NCBI GenBank assembly: GCA_014381785.1
Contig: JACNKZ010000083.1
Span: forward strand, 1-49,065
Reading direction: 5' to 3'
Source of the DNA: Kiritimatiellota bacterium
Lineage (GTDB): Bacteria; Verrucomicrobiota; Kiritimatiellia; Kiritimatiellales; Tichowtungiaceae
Length of the DNA stretch: 49,065 nt
Shown here: piece by piece, positions 23,303 to 31,001 of the stretch
Position numbering within the stretch: the first letter of the stretch is position 1
How the letters are laid out: every line of letters starts with the position of its first letter
The notes under the pieces: model-generated
What the model was told of the DNA's origin: nothing
Database searches by the model: none
Seen by the model: only the letters and a program-made list of their open reading frames with translations
Translations under genes and position numbers: made by a program

Positions 23303-25210
23303 CTAGTTTTTCAGCTTCAAAAGCACAGCGCCCAGAGGCGGAAGATCGAGCTGAAGGGAGTAGCCCTTGTCGTGCCACGGCAGATGATGGGCATCGTAGA
23401 CCGCGCCCTCTTTCGGGCCGGTCGCAGAGCCACCGTAGATCTTGGCATTGGTATTGAGAAGCACTTCCCAATCGCCGGCGGTGGGCAGGCCGATGCGGTA
23501 GCCGAGGCGCGGGGTCGGGGTGAGGTTGAGCACGACCGCAACCACATCGTCTTCGTCCTCCCCCTTGCGGAGGTAGGAGACGACGGAGCTTTCGGCATCC
23601 TGAAAATCGATCCAATCGAACCCTTTCCAGGAGGCTTCGATGCCGTAGAGCGCGTGCTCCGAGGTGTAGAGCTTGTTGAGTTTTTTGATGAGGTCCTGAA
23701 GCTGTTTATGCAGATCGTAGTCGAGCAGGTTCCAGTCGAGGCTGTTTTCGGCGTCCCACTCTTTCCACTGGCCGATTTCGCAGCCCATGAAGATCAGCTT
23801 TTTGCCGGGATGGGTGAACATGTAGCTGTAAAGCAGGCGGATGTTGGCGAATTTCTGCCACAGGTCACCGGGCATCTTGTCGAGCATCGAGGCTTTGCCG
23901 TGAACGACTTCGTCATGCGAAAACGGCAGGATGAAGTTTTCGGTGAAGGCGTAGATCATCGAGAAGGTGAGGTCGCCCTGGTGATATTTGCGGTGCACCG
24001 GATCTTTGCTGAAATAGTCGAGCGTATCGTTCATCCAGCCCATATTCCACTTGAAGTCGAAGCCGAGGCCGCCTTGATCGAGCGGATGGGAGACCTGCGG
24101 AAAGGCGGTGGATTCTTCGGCGAAGGTGAGGAAGCCGGGATATTCTTTATGCATGAGGCTGTTAAAGTGTTTGAGGAATTCAACGGCTTCGAGGTTTTCG
24201 CGGCCGCCGTACTGGTTGGGAATCCACTGGCCGTCTTCGCGCGAGTAGTCGAGGTAGAGCATGGAGGCGACGGCGTCGACGCGCAGGCCGTCGAGGTGAT
24301 ATTCCTCAGCCCAGAAGACGGCGCTCGACAGCAGGAACCCGCTAACTTCGTTGCGGCCGAAGTTAGGAATGAGCGTTCCCCAGTCCATGTGCTCGCCCTG
24401 ACGCGGATCGGCGTGCTCGTAGAGATGCGAGCCGTCAAAGTAACCGAGACCGTGGGCATCTTTCGGGAAATGGGCAGGCACCCAGTCGAGGATCACGCCG
24501 AGCCCGGCCTGATGACAGCGGTCGACAAAATAGCGAAAATCGTCTGGGGATCCGAAGCGCGATGTCGGGGCGTAGTAGCCGGTGGTCTGATAGCCCCACG
24601 ATCCATCAAACGGATGCTCGGTGATCGGCAGCAGCTCGATGTGGGTGTGACCCATCTCTTTGACATACGGCACAAGCTGATCGGCCAGTTCGCGATAGGT
24701 GAGCCAGCGGTTATTCTCTTCCGGGATGCGTTTCCAGGAACCGGGATGCAGCTCGTAAATACTGACCGGACTGTTCTGCCAATTGATGGATTGGCGCTTT
24801 TCGATCCACTCGGCGTCGGTCCACTCAAACGTGGAAAGGTCGCACACCACGGAGGCGGTTTTCGGACGCATCTCCGTTGCGAAGGCGTACGGGTCGGCCT
24901 TCTGCGCCCAGAATCCGTTTTGACCTTTAATCTCAAATTTATACTGATCGCCGGCTTTCGCGCCGGGCACAAAACGTTCCCACACGCCGGAGTCCTCGAT
25001 GCGGGTCATTTCATGAATCCACGCCTCCCAGTTGTTGAACGACCCGATGACGCTAACGGTTTCAGCGTTGGGCGCCCAAACGGAAAAATAGACCCCCGGC
25101 TCACCATTTTCTTCCAGCGGATGAGCCCCGAGTTTTTCGTAGGCGCGGTAGTGAGTACCCTTCCCGTGCAGAAAGAGGTCAAAGTCGGTTAGCTTAGGTC
25201 TTTTTTTCAT
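23303..25210 (-). CDS. glgB: 1,4-alpha-glucan branching enzyme
   Basis: 635 residues, GH13. An N-terminal CBM48 domain ([20 protein letters not shown]) is followed by the catalytic barrel. The GH13 regions are [37 protein letters not shown] (nucleophile Asp), FLTFAEEST (acid/base Glu) and [18 protein letters not shown]-terminal beta domain ends [13 protein letters not shown]. It creates alpha-1,6 branches in glycogen. It belongs to the shorter GlgB type without the extra N-terminal domain of E. coli. No other glg genes are adjacent. The neighbouring ORF6N gene ends 4 bases upstream of its start. Confidence 0.96.
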   Translation of the reverse strand: MKKRPKLTDFDLFLHGKGTHYRAYEKLGAHPLEENGEPGVYFSVWAPNAETVSVIGSFNNWEAWIHEMTRIEDSGVWERFVPGAKAGDQYKFEIKGQNGFWAQKADPYAFATEMRPKTASVVCDLSTFEWTDAEWIEKRQSINWQNSPVSIYELHPGSWKRIPEENNRWLTYRELADQLVPYVKEMGHTHIELLPITEHPFDGSWGYQTTGYYAPTSRFGSPDDFRYFVDRCHQAGLGVILDWVPAHFPKDAHGLGYFDGSHLYEHADPRQGEHMDWGTLIPNFGRNEVSGFLLSSAVFWAEEYHLDGLRVDAVASMLYLDYSREDGQWIPNQYGGRENLEAVEFLKHFNSLMHKEYPGFLTFAEESTAFPQVSHPLDQGGLGFDFKWNMGWMNDTLDYFSKDPVHRKYHQGDLTFSMIYAFTENFILPFSHDEVVHGKASMLDKMPGDLWQKFANIRLLYSYMFTHPGKKLIFMGCEIGQWKEWDAENSLDWNLLDYDLHKQLQDLIKKLNKLYTSEHALYGIEASWKGFDWIDFQDAESSVVSYLRKGEDEDDVVAVVLNLTPTPRLGYRIGLPTAGDWEVLLNTNAKIYGGSATGPKEGAVYDAHHLPWHDKGYSLQLDLPPLGAVLLKLKN

Positions 25211-25214
25211 AGGT

Positions 25215-25736
25215 TTATTCCGAATCTAAATGAACATTGAAACCAATTCGACCCTTTTTAGGCGGTTCCGGTGGAACAAGCAAGGGTTGAAGATGCTCCC
25301 AGATCACTTGAAGTGCGCCGTTATGTTCCAGTAGAGCTTTGTCGATCTCTGCCAACCGCTTAAGAATTTCCGCATTAGCCGCCAGTTGCTCACGTATCTG
25401 CACAAATGCCCGCACCACAAAAACACTCATTTCCACCGCTTTCGGGCTGTTCAGCACCGATGCCGCCATAATCGCGCCATGTTCTGTAAATACAGCTGGA
25501 AGCTGCGGCGAAAACTTTAGCTTCTGGAGGTGGTCACAAGTTGTGACCACCTCTGATTTTTCAGCTTCTGTCAGCCGAAACATAAAATCCTCTGGAAAAC
25601 GATCTGCGTTCCGTTTAACCGCCTGATTAAGCGCTTTCGTCTCCACGCCATAGGCCTCGGCGAGGTCGGCATCTAAAATGCCCTTCTTGCCACGCACGGT
25701 CAGGATCAGCGGCTCAATGGTTTTTAGCTCACTCAT
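25215..25736 (-). CDS. ORF6N-domain DNA-binding protein
   Basis: 173 residues. The N-terminal ORF6N domain (about 8-95) is clear: [40 protein letters not shown] and [20 protein letters not shown] helical region ([20 protein letters not shown]) and a short C-terminal tail follow. ORF6N/KilA-N-type proteins are found on phages and as stand-alone genes in many bacteria; they are thought to bind DNA but their targets are mostly unknown. The gene lies between glgB and purF, unrelated to either. Within its coding DNA is a perfect 27-bp palindrome at 25527-25553. Confidence 0.85.
   Translation of the reverse strand: MSELKTIEPLILTVRGKKGILDADLAEAYGVETKALNQAVKRNADRFPEDFMFRLTEAEKSEVVTTCDHLQKLKFSPQLPAVFTEHGAIMAASVLNSPKAVEMSVFVVRAFVQIREQLAANAEILKRLAEIDKALLEHNGALQVIWEHLQPLLVPPEPPKKGRIGFNVHLDSE
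25527..25553. repeat. Perfect 27-bp palindrome inside the ORF6N gene
   Basis: 13-bp arms (GAGGTGGTCACAA and its complement) around a single central G. It encodes the [10 protein letters not shown] stretch of the protein, so it may be a by-product of the peptide sequence or a real operator or hairpin. Confidence 0.8.
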
Positions 25737-25813
25737 AGCACTTTATTATTTTCCAGGCATCTTGTCCCGCCCTAGCCTTTGGCGCCGGCGGATGGAATAT
25801 TTTTACCGATTTT

Positions 25814-25850
25814 TTCCAATCATTGGAAACTTTTCTTCCAAGGGTTGGAA
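25814..25850. repeat. Two exact TTCCAA-N3-TTGGAA palindromes downstream of purF
   Basis: 25814-25828 (centre TCA) and 25836-25850 (centre GGG), 7 bases apart. Confidence 0.85.
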
Positions 25851-25899
25851 AAGTTGCCTCCCCAACAATCCATCACTCCCCTAATCCAGACGTCCAATC

Positions 25900-27795
25900 C
25901 TAGTAGGCGCGCGCGTCGCTGTCTTCCATGAAGTTGATGAAAGAGCGGTTGGCGACGCGGTTGCCGCCGGGGGTGGGATAGTCGCCGCTGAAATACCAGT
26001 CGCCCTTATGGTTCGGGCAGGCGGCGTGCAGGCCGCTGAGGCTCTGGTAGATCACCTCGAACTCAGCCTTCAGATCGTCCGGACGAAGAATCTCCGCAAT
26101 TTTCTTTTCCACCTCATGCGGCTTGAACAGTTTGAAGAGCGGCTTCACTTCGTTGACCACCTGCTCGCGCGGCAGATCCATGGCGGCTTTGCACTTTTCG
26201 TAGATCTCGGTCAGCAGTGCTTCGCGTCCGGTTTCCTTCACCAGCGCGATCGCGGCCTGGAACGCGACAAAGTCCTTCAACTTGGACATGTCGATGCCGT
26301 AGCAATCCGGATAACGGATTTCCGGCGCGGAGGAGACAATGACAATTTTCTTCGGGTGCAGGCGGTCGAGAATGCGCAGGATACTCTCGCGCAGCGTGGT
26401 GCCGCGCACGATGGAGTCGTCGAGCACCACGAGGGTGTCGTTGGGCTTCACCACGCCGTAGGTGGTGTCGTACACCATCGACACCAGCTCGGTGCGGTCG
26501 GCATCGGCGGTGATGAAGGTGCGCAGCTTGGCATCCTTGGTCATGATCTTTTCGGTGCGCGGCTGATAGTGAATCAACTCGGCGACCCGCTCCGCCGACA
26601 GGTTGCGCTCGGCCAGAATATGATGTTTGGCGCGCTCGGCGACATAACTCTTCACGCCCTCAATCAACCCCATAAAGGCAGTTTCCGCCGTATTGGGGAT
26701 ATAGGAAAAGACGGTGTGGTCGAGATCGTAGTCGACCGCCTTCAGCACCGGCTCGGTGAGCTGGCGGCCCAGCTGTTTACGCTCATTATAAATATCGCGA
26801 TCGGTTCCGCGCGAAAAATAGATACGCTCGAAGGAGCACGGGGTGATTTTATCTACCTCCGAAATCTGCTCGTGCAGAATCTCGCCGTCCTTCCGGACGA
26901 CCAGCGCATGTCCGGGCTTGATCTCCTGAACCGAATCGATCGGCACATTAAACGCCGTCTGAATGGCGGGCCGCTCGGAGGCGACGACGACAAACTCGTC
27001 GTCGTGATAGAAAAAGCCGGGGCGAATGCCGCAGGCATCGCGCATCACGAACAGATCACCGTTACCGATGATGCCGGCCATGGTGTATCCACCGTCAAAG
27101 TTTTTGACCGAACGCTTCAGCACAGTCAGCAAGTCGAGGTTTTCACCAATCTTGTCGGAAATCTCGGGGCGGGAGAACCCCTCCTTGCGGAACTGCCGGA
27201 AAAGGCGGTCGTTTTCCTCATCGAGGAAATGGCCGATTTTTTCGAGCACCATCACCGTGTCTTTTTCACTGCGCGGATGCTGACCCAGCTCAACGAGCGT
27301 ATCGAACAGATGGTCGTTGTTGGTCAGGTTAAAATTACCCGCCAGCACCAGATTGCGACTCTTCCAATTGCTTTGGCGCAGGAAAGGATGGCAGTAGGAA
27401 ATGCCGCCCTGCCCGCGGGTGCCGTAACGCAAGTGACCCAACAGTAGCTCGCCGGCAAATTTGGCATGGCTTTTAATCCAGGCCGGATCGTTTATTCCGT
27501 CCGGGTTTTCATCAAACGCCTCGGCCAGCGAGCCGAGCATGTGCCGATGCACCTCCGCAATGGGATCTTTGTCTGCCGAAAGCGAGCGGAAGATAAACGG
27601 CTTGCCCGGTTCGGTGTCGGTTTTAATGACGACCGCGCCCGCGCCGTCCTGCCCCCGGTTATGCTGCTTTTCCATCAGCAGGTAGAGGCGGTTGATTGCA
27701 AAATACGGCGATCCGTACTTTTCGACGTAATACTCAAACGGCTTCAGAAGCCGAATGGCGGCGATGCCGCATTCATGGCCAATCCAGTCACTCAT
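25900..27795 (-). CDS. purF: Amidophosphoribosyltransferase-like protein (PurF, long form)
   Basis: 631 residues, longer than the 470-510 of classical PurF. N-terminal glutamine amidotransferase (Ntn) domain: candidate nucleophile Cys9 in HECGIAAIRL, then MEKQHNRGQDGAGAVV, LLGHLRYGTRGQGGISYCHP and LVLAGNFNLTNND. The phosphoribosyltransferase domain has TLVVLDDSIVRGTTLRESIL (PRPP loop) and IVIVSSAPEIRYPDCYGIDM. It would make phosphoribosylamine, the first step of purine synthesis. Such long forms with a C-terminal extension (about 530-631, KLFKPHEVEKKIAEIL ... CPNHKGDWYFSGDYPTPGGN) are known from Bacteroidetes and relatives. Eight residues precede the Cys, so processing would be needed. Confidence 0.88.
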   Translation of the reverse strand: MSDWIGHECGIAAIRLLKPFEYYVEKYGSPYFAINRLYLLMEKQHNRGQDGAGAVVIKTDTEPGKPFIFRSLSADKDPIAEVHRHMLGSLAEAFDENPDGINDPAWIKSHAKFAGELLLGHLRYGTRGQGGISYCHPFLRQSNWKSRNLVLAGNFNLTNNDHLFDTLVELGQHPRSEKDTVMVLEKIGHFLDEENDRLFRQFRKEGFSRPEISDKIGENLDLLTVLKRSVKNFDGGYTMAGIIGNGDLFVMRDACGIRPGFFYHDDEFVVVASERPAIQTAFNVPIDSVQEIKPGHALVVRKDGEILHEQISEVDKITPCSFERIYFSRGTDRDIYNERKQLGRQLTEPVLKAVDYDLDHTVFSYIPNTAETAFMGLIEGVKSYVAERAKHHILAERNLSAERVAELIHYQPRTEKIMTKDAKLRTFITADADRTELVSMVYDTTYGVVKPNDTLVVLDDSIVRGTTLRESILRILDRLHPKKIVIVSSAPEIRYPDCYGIDMSKLKDFVAFQAAIALVKETGREALLTEIYEKCKAAMDLPREQVVNEVKPLFKLFKPHEVEKKIAEILRPDDLKAEFEVIYQSLSGLHAACPNHKGDWYFSGDYPTPGGNRVANRSFINFMEDSDARAY

Positions 27796-28147
27796 ATCCC
27801 ATACACTCCTTGGTTCCGGATAAAGTTAAGTCGGGATGTTCGCATCCGGCCCCGCAACGGTCAACGGATTTCTCCCCCAAAGCGCGGCGATCTGATCGGA
27901 AACGCGGTCAGAATTTTTAACGGAAGCAAACAAAGGGAACAAAGGGCTCGGCGGCCAATCATCATTATCTGTTGCCTCTGCTTCGTTATCTTCGTTGCCC
28001 TCTGTGGGAACCCCTTGGATACGCATCATGACGCAGTTCATCAATATCACCGAATAGTGCGTCATGCCCAAAAGCAACAGCCCCGTTTTTATTGATCTTT
28101 TCAATTGTTGCGCAAAACATCCGGCATTAGACTGGTTGCAAAACGTC
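27796..28147. other. 352-bp gap between purF and a membrane protein gene
   Basis: No convincing gene. It contains three copies of a CGTCATGACG-like motif: CATGACGCA at 28027-28035, its complement TGCGTCATG at 28058-28066, and the palindrome CGTCATGACG at 28144-28153. The first two form an inverted repeat with a 22-base loop. 27920-28010 is degenerate repeat-like text (TTCGTTATCTTCGTTGCCC). No recognisable purine riboswitch. Confidence 0.5.
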
Positions 28148-28606
28148 ATGACGCTCGTTAAACACAAAATGATAAGACGCATTCTCAACCTATCACAGCG
28201 CACGGCACTCCGCTTCTTCCTGACATACACTGCCTTCGGATGGGGTATCTGCCTTGCCGGTGTTTTCACACCTGCCGCGACCGCCTTCGACCTTTTAGAG
28301 TATATTGGCGGAATTGATCCGGCACCCATGCTCGCAGACCCGATGTATGATTATTGGTTACGAATGGCATCAAGTACATTTGCCTTCATCGGAATTGGAT
28401 ATCTGATTCTGGCAATCTGGCCTCGCAGGTTCTCTTCCGTGTTGCCATTCGCAGGAGCATTCATGCTCCTCGAAGGTGTCATCCTGCTTGTGCATGGGCT
28501 CAGGCTCGATCTGCAGCCGACACCATTTCTGGGGGACACAGCCTTCTGCTTGGTCGGTGGAATTGGCATCCTCCTTTTCATGGGAAGCGTCCGAGAAGAA
28601 GAATGA
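28148..28606 (+). CDS. Small four-helix membrane protein, unknown function
   Basis: About 152 residues; I do not recognise a family. Four hydrophobic segments are visible: FFLTYTAFGWGICLAGVF, MASSTFAFIGIGYLILAIW, VLPFAGAFMLLEGVILLVHG and LGDTAFCLVGGIGILLFMGS, with a short periplasmic or cytoplasmic loop (DLLEYIGGIDPAPMLADP) between the first two. The start is uncertain: ATG 28148, ATG 28169 and a longer frame from 28064 are all possible and none has a clear ribosome site. It ends VREEE, leaving a charged tail. It is followed by a SemiSWEET transporter gene 137 bp downstream, with no evidence that they are linked in function. Confidence 0.6.
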   Translation: MTLVKHKMIRRILNLSQRTALRFFLTYTAFGWGICLAGVFTPAATAFDLLEYIGGIDPAPMLADPMYDYWLRMASSTFAFIGIGYLILAIWPRRFSSVLPFAGAFMLLEGVILLVHGLRLDLQPTPFLGDTAFCLVGGIGILLFMGSVREEE

Positions 28607-28743
28607 GAATTCCAAAAAAAGGCATGCATGTCATTGCCGCATAGTGCGGTAAAGCCTGATGCAGAGCGTTCGCCCCGACAAATGACCCATGGAGTTGATT
28701 CAGGATGATGAATGCTCATGTTTGAAAATGAAGGAGAAAAAGA

Positions 28744-29001
28744 ATGACGCCTATAAATATTATAGGACTTAGCGCAGCAATTTGTACGACGGGGGCCTTT
28801 TTACCCCAGGCGATCAAAGTTGTTGTGACACAAGAAACGAAATCTCTGTCTCTCATTATGTATATCATACTGACGACAGGAGTTGCGTTGTGGTTAGTCT
28901 ACGGGATTTTAAAACATGACATCCCAATCATTGCGGCCAATGGGGTTACCCTTTTATTTGCATCCATCATTCTAGCTATTAAATTTAGAAATAAAGATTA
29001 A
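28744..29001 (+). CDS. SemiSWEET family sugar transporter (PQ-loop)
   Basis: 85 residues with three membrane helices and the PQ-loop proline-glutamine pair (GAFLPQAIKV, Pro21-Gln22). TKSLSLIMYIILTTGVALWL and the IIAANGVTLLFASIILAIKF helix complete the MtN3/saliva half-unit. SemiSWEETs dimerise to move sugars such as sucrose or glucose across the inner membrane. An AAGGAGAA ribosome site precedes the ATG. The codon use looks less GC-rich than in neighbouring genes, which could mean recent acquisition, though the gene is too short to be sure. Confidence 0.9.
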   Translation: MTPINIIGLSAAICTTGAFLPQAIKVVVTQETKSLSLIMYIILTTGVALWLVYGILKHDIPIIAANGVTLLFASIILAIKFRNKD

Positions 29002-29061
29002 GCCCTTAATAGCGAATTGAATCGACGGGAAGAACACGCGCGCGTCTCATTCGAATCGTTC

Positions 29062-29129
29062 ATCCAACCCTTGGAAAAACGGAGTCTCAATTTTCCAAAG
29101 GTTGGAAAAAAAGTTTCCAAACCTTGGAA
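29062..29129. repeat. Three palindromes upstream of rubrerythrin
   Basis: One-mismatch copy at 29062-29076, exact copies at 29093-29107 (centre AGG) and 29115-29129 (centre ACC). The last ends 7 bases before a possible -10 TATAGT (29136-29141), so the family could overlap a promoter here. Confidence 0.8.
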
Positions 29130-29177
29130 AAGGCTTATAGTCGGGCTCCCGTTTCAACCCAACAGGAGGAAAAGATT

Positions 29178-29753
29178 ATGGAACTCAAAGGAAGCCAGAC
29201 TGAAACCAACCTGATGGCCGCATTCGCCGGCGAATCGCAAGCCCGCAACCGCTACACCTACTACGCATCTGCCGCCAAAAAAGAGGGCTTCGTGCAGATC
29301 TCGAATATTTTCGCTGAAACCGCTGATCAGGAACGAGAGCATGCCAAGCGCCTGTTTAAACTGATGGAAGGCGGCGAAATCGAAATTCCCGCCAGCACGT
29401 TCCCGGCCGGACCGGTGAAAGACACCATGAGCAACCTGCTGGACGGAGCCGCCGGCGAAGAGTATGAGTGGACCAAAATGTACCCCGGTTTCGCCAACAT
29501 CGCCATGGAAGAGGGCTTCACCGAAATCGCCGCCGTTTTCACCGCCATCGCTGTGGCTGAAAAGCAGCACGACAAACGCTACAAAGAGCTCGCCGCCAAC
29601 ATCGAGGCCGGCAAGGTGTTTGAGCGCGACGGAGAAGTCGTCTGGCGCTGCCTCAACTGCGGCTATCTCCACAAAGGCAAAAAAGCCCCCGCCAAATGTA
29701 TGGCCTGCGCGCATCCCCAGGCGCATTTCGAAATCCTCGCCGAAAACTGGTAA
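29178..29753 (+). CDS. Rubrerythrin
   Basis: 191 residues. The N-terminal erythrin-like diiron four-helix domain has the two E-x2-H-type iron sites (NLMAAFAGESQARNRYTYYA; ETADQEREHAKRL; ITAIAVAEKQHDKRYKEL-like second half). A C-terminal rubredoxin domain has CLNCGYLHKG and CMAC, two C-x2-C knuckles for one iron. It reduces hydrogen peroxide in the cytoplasm of anaerobes or microaerophiles. ATG 29178 follows an excellent AGGAGG. A strong terminator ends the unit 22 bases after the stop, so it is monocistronic. Confidence 0.95.
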   Translation: MELKGSQTETNLMAAFAGESQARNRYTYYASAAKKEGFVQISNIFAETADQEREHAKRLFKLMEGGEIEIPASTFPAGPVKDTMSNLLDGAAGEEYEWTKMYPGFANIAMEEGFTEIAAVFTAIAVAEKQHDKRYKELAANIEAGKVFERDGEVVWRCLNCGYLHKGKKAPAKCMACAHPQAHFEILAENW

Positions 29754-29774
29754 GCACCGGTTTTCCCGATCCCG

Positions 29775-29805
29775 AAGCCCCGGCTCCCGCCGGGGCTTTT
29801 CTTTT
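29775..29805 (+). terminator. Rho-independent terminator of rubrerythrin
   Basis: Stem AAGCCCCGGC / GCCGGGGCTT around a TCC loop, followed by TTCTTTT. Confidence 0.9.
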
Positions 29806-29822
29806 ACTCACATAAAAAACTC

Positions 29823-29899
29823 TCCAACGAATGAAAAAAAGCAACGAATCTAATCGCCTTAGGCAACTCTCTATTCGTTGCTTTTTTTCATTCGTTGGA
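29823..29899. repeat. Long perfect inverted repeat (27-bp arms)
   Basis: Arms at 29823-29849 and 29873-29899 are perfect complements, containing CAACGAATG, a run of seven A (or T) and GCAACGAAT. The 23-base loop has no obvious motif. It lies between the rubrerythrin terminator and the pseudouridine synthase gene. Confidence 0.9.
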
Positions 29900-30024
29900 A
29901 TATCTCCCCTTGGTGCGCAGTCATCCAATAGTTCGTCGAGCTCATCTATTTTCTGTGTCTTCCGTGGTTAAGTTTTTTGGCTGCAGCTTTGCTGCGCCGG
30001 GTATTCTGTGGTTAACATCAGCGC

Positions 30025-30957
30025 ATGGATTCGACAAGCTCACCACAGGTGTTTGAAAAAACAGTAGAAAAGCCGAGCAAGCGGCTGGATGCGTGGCTGG
30101 CGGAGAACGAGCCGGAGCATTCGCGCGCGCGCTGGCAGGCGCTGATCAAAAACGGTCTCGTTACGGTCAACGGCAAGCCGTCGAAGCCGAACGGCAGGCT
30201 GCACCCAGGCGACCGCGTGGAGTGGACGATTCCCGATCCGGTTTCAAGCGAAGTGCTGCCCGAAGATATTCCGCTCGATATTCTCTACGAAGATCCCCAC
30301 ATGATTGTAATCAACAAGCCTGCCGGGCTGGTGGTGCACCCCGCGGCCGGCAACGCGGACGGCACACTGGTCAACGCCCTGCTCCACCACTGCACCGACC
30401 TGGCCGGCATCGGTGGCGAAAAGCGCCCCGGCATTGTCCACCGGCTCGACAAGGATACCAGCGGCGTAATGGTGGTGGCCAAAACCGAAAAGGCAATGGT
30501 TGAGCTGGCGCGTCAGTTCAAAGCGCGCGAGACCGAAAAAGAATATCAGGCGATTGTGCGCGGCGTGCCGGAGCCGTCAACCGGCCATATCGAAACCACC
30601 ATCGGACGCCATCCGGTTCTACGCAAAAAGATGATGGCCAATGTGAAACGAGGCCGCCATGCGGTGTCGGATTATAGCGTGATGGAGGCGCTCAAAAACG
30701 CCGCGCTGCTGCGCGTCCGGATTGAAACCGGACGGACTCATCAGATCCGCGTTCACATGGCTCTGATCAAGCATCCGGTTCTCGGCGACCGCCTCTATGC
30801 CCGGCCTCAACCCGCCGACGCAGTCTGGCCGGACCGTCAAATGCTGCATGCGGCCAAACTTTCCATCGCCCACCCGGACAGCGGCGATCGGCTGTGGTTT
30901 CATGCGCCGCTGCCGCCGGATATGGAAGCGCTGCTGGATCAACTCCGGCTCGCATAA
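30025..30957 (+). CDS. RluA-family 23S rRNA pseudouridine synthase (RluD-like)
   Basis: 310 residues. An N-terminal S4 RNA-binding domain (KRLDAWLAENEP...GLVTVNGKPSKPNGRLHPGD, about 19-65) precedes the catalytic domain. The RluA signature GIVHRLDKDTSGVMVVAKTE carries the catalytic Asp142. Downstream KEYQAIVRG and RIETGRTHQIRVHMALIKHP are also conserved. It converts uridines in 23S rRNA helix 69 to pseudouridine (RluD role, by family). The start codon ATG 30025 was taken; the first dozen residues lie in a repeat related to the 44-bp direct repeats near 35551 (shared AAGCTCACCACAG), so the N-terminus may have been extended by it. Confidence 0.93.
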   Translation: MDSTSSPQVFEKTVEKPSKRLDAWLAENEPEHSRARWQALIKNGLVTVNGKPSKPNGRLHPGDRVEWTIPDPVSSEVLPEDIPLDILYEDPHMIVINKPAGLVVHPAAGNADGTLVNALLHHCTDLAGIGGEKRPGIVHRLDKDTSGVMVVAKTEKAMVELARQFKARETEKEYQAIVRGVPEPSTGHIETTIGRHPVLRKKMMANVKRGRHAVSDYSVMEALKNAALLRVRIETGRTHQIRVHMALIKHPVLGDRLYARPQPADAVWPDRQMLHAAKLSIAHPDSGDRLWFHAPLPPDMEALLDQLRLA

Positions 30958-31001
30958 CGCCTTGACGCTCAAGCCCAATCAACCGAAGATGCGCGCAAAC
31001 C

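Noticed and set aside
23276-25192. Very long plus-strand open frame opposite glgB (638 codons)
   Set aside because: A mirror of the GC-rich glgB gene; no recognisable domain, and glgB is unambiguous.
27796-28063. Purine riboswitch upstream of purF
   Set aside because: No conserved three-way junction or loop-loop motifs could be recognised; sequence looks like degenerate repeat text.
27826-28329. Minus-strand 167-codon frame upstream of purF
   Set aside because: It is antisense to the small membrane protein at its 5' half and runs through repeat-like DNA; no ribosome site or signal.
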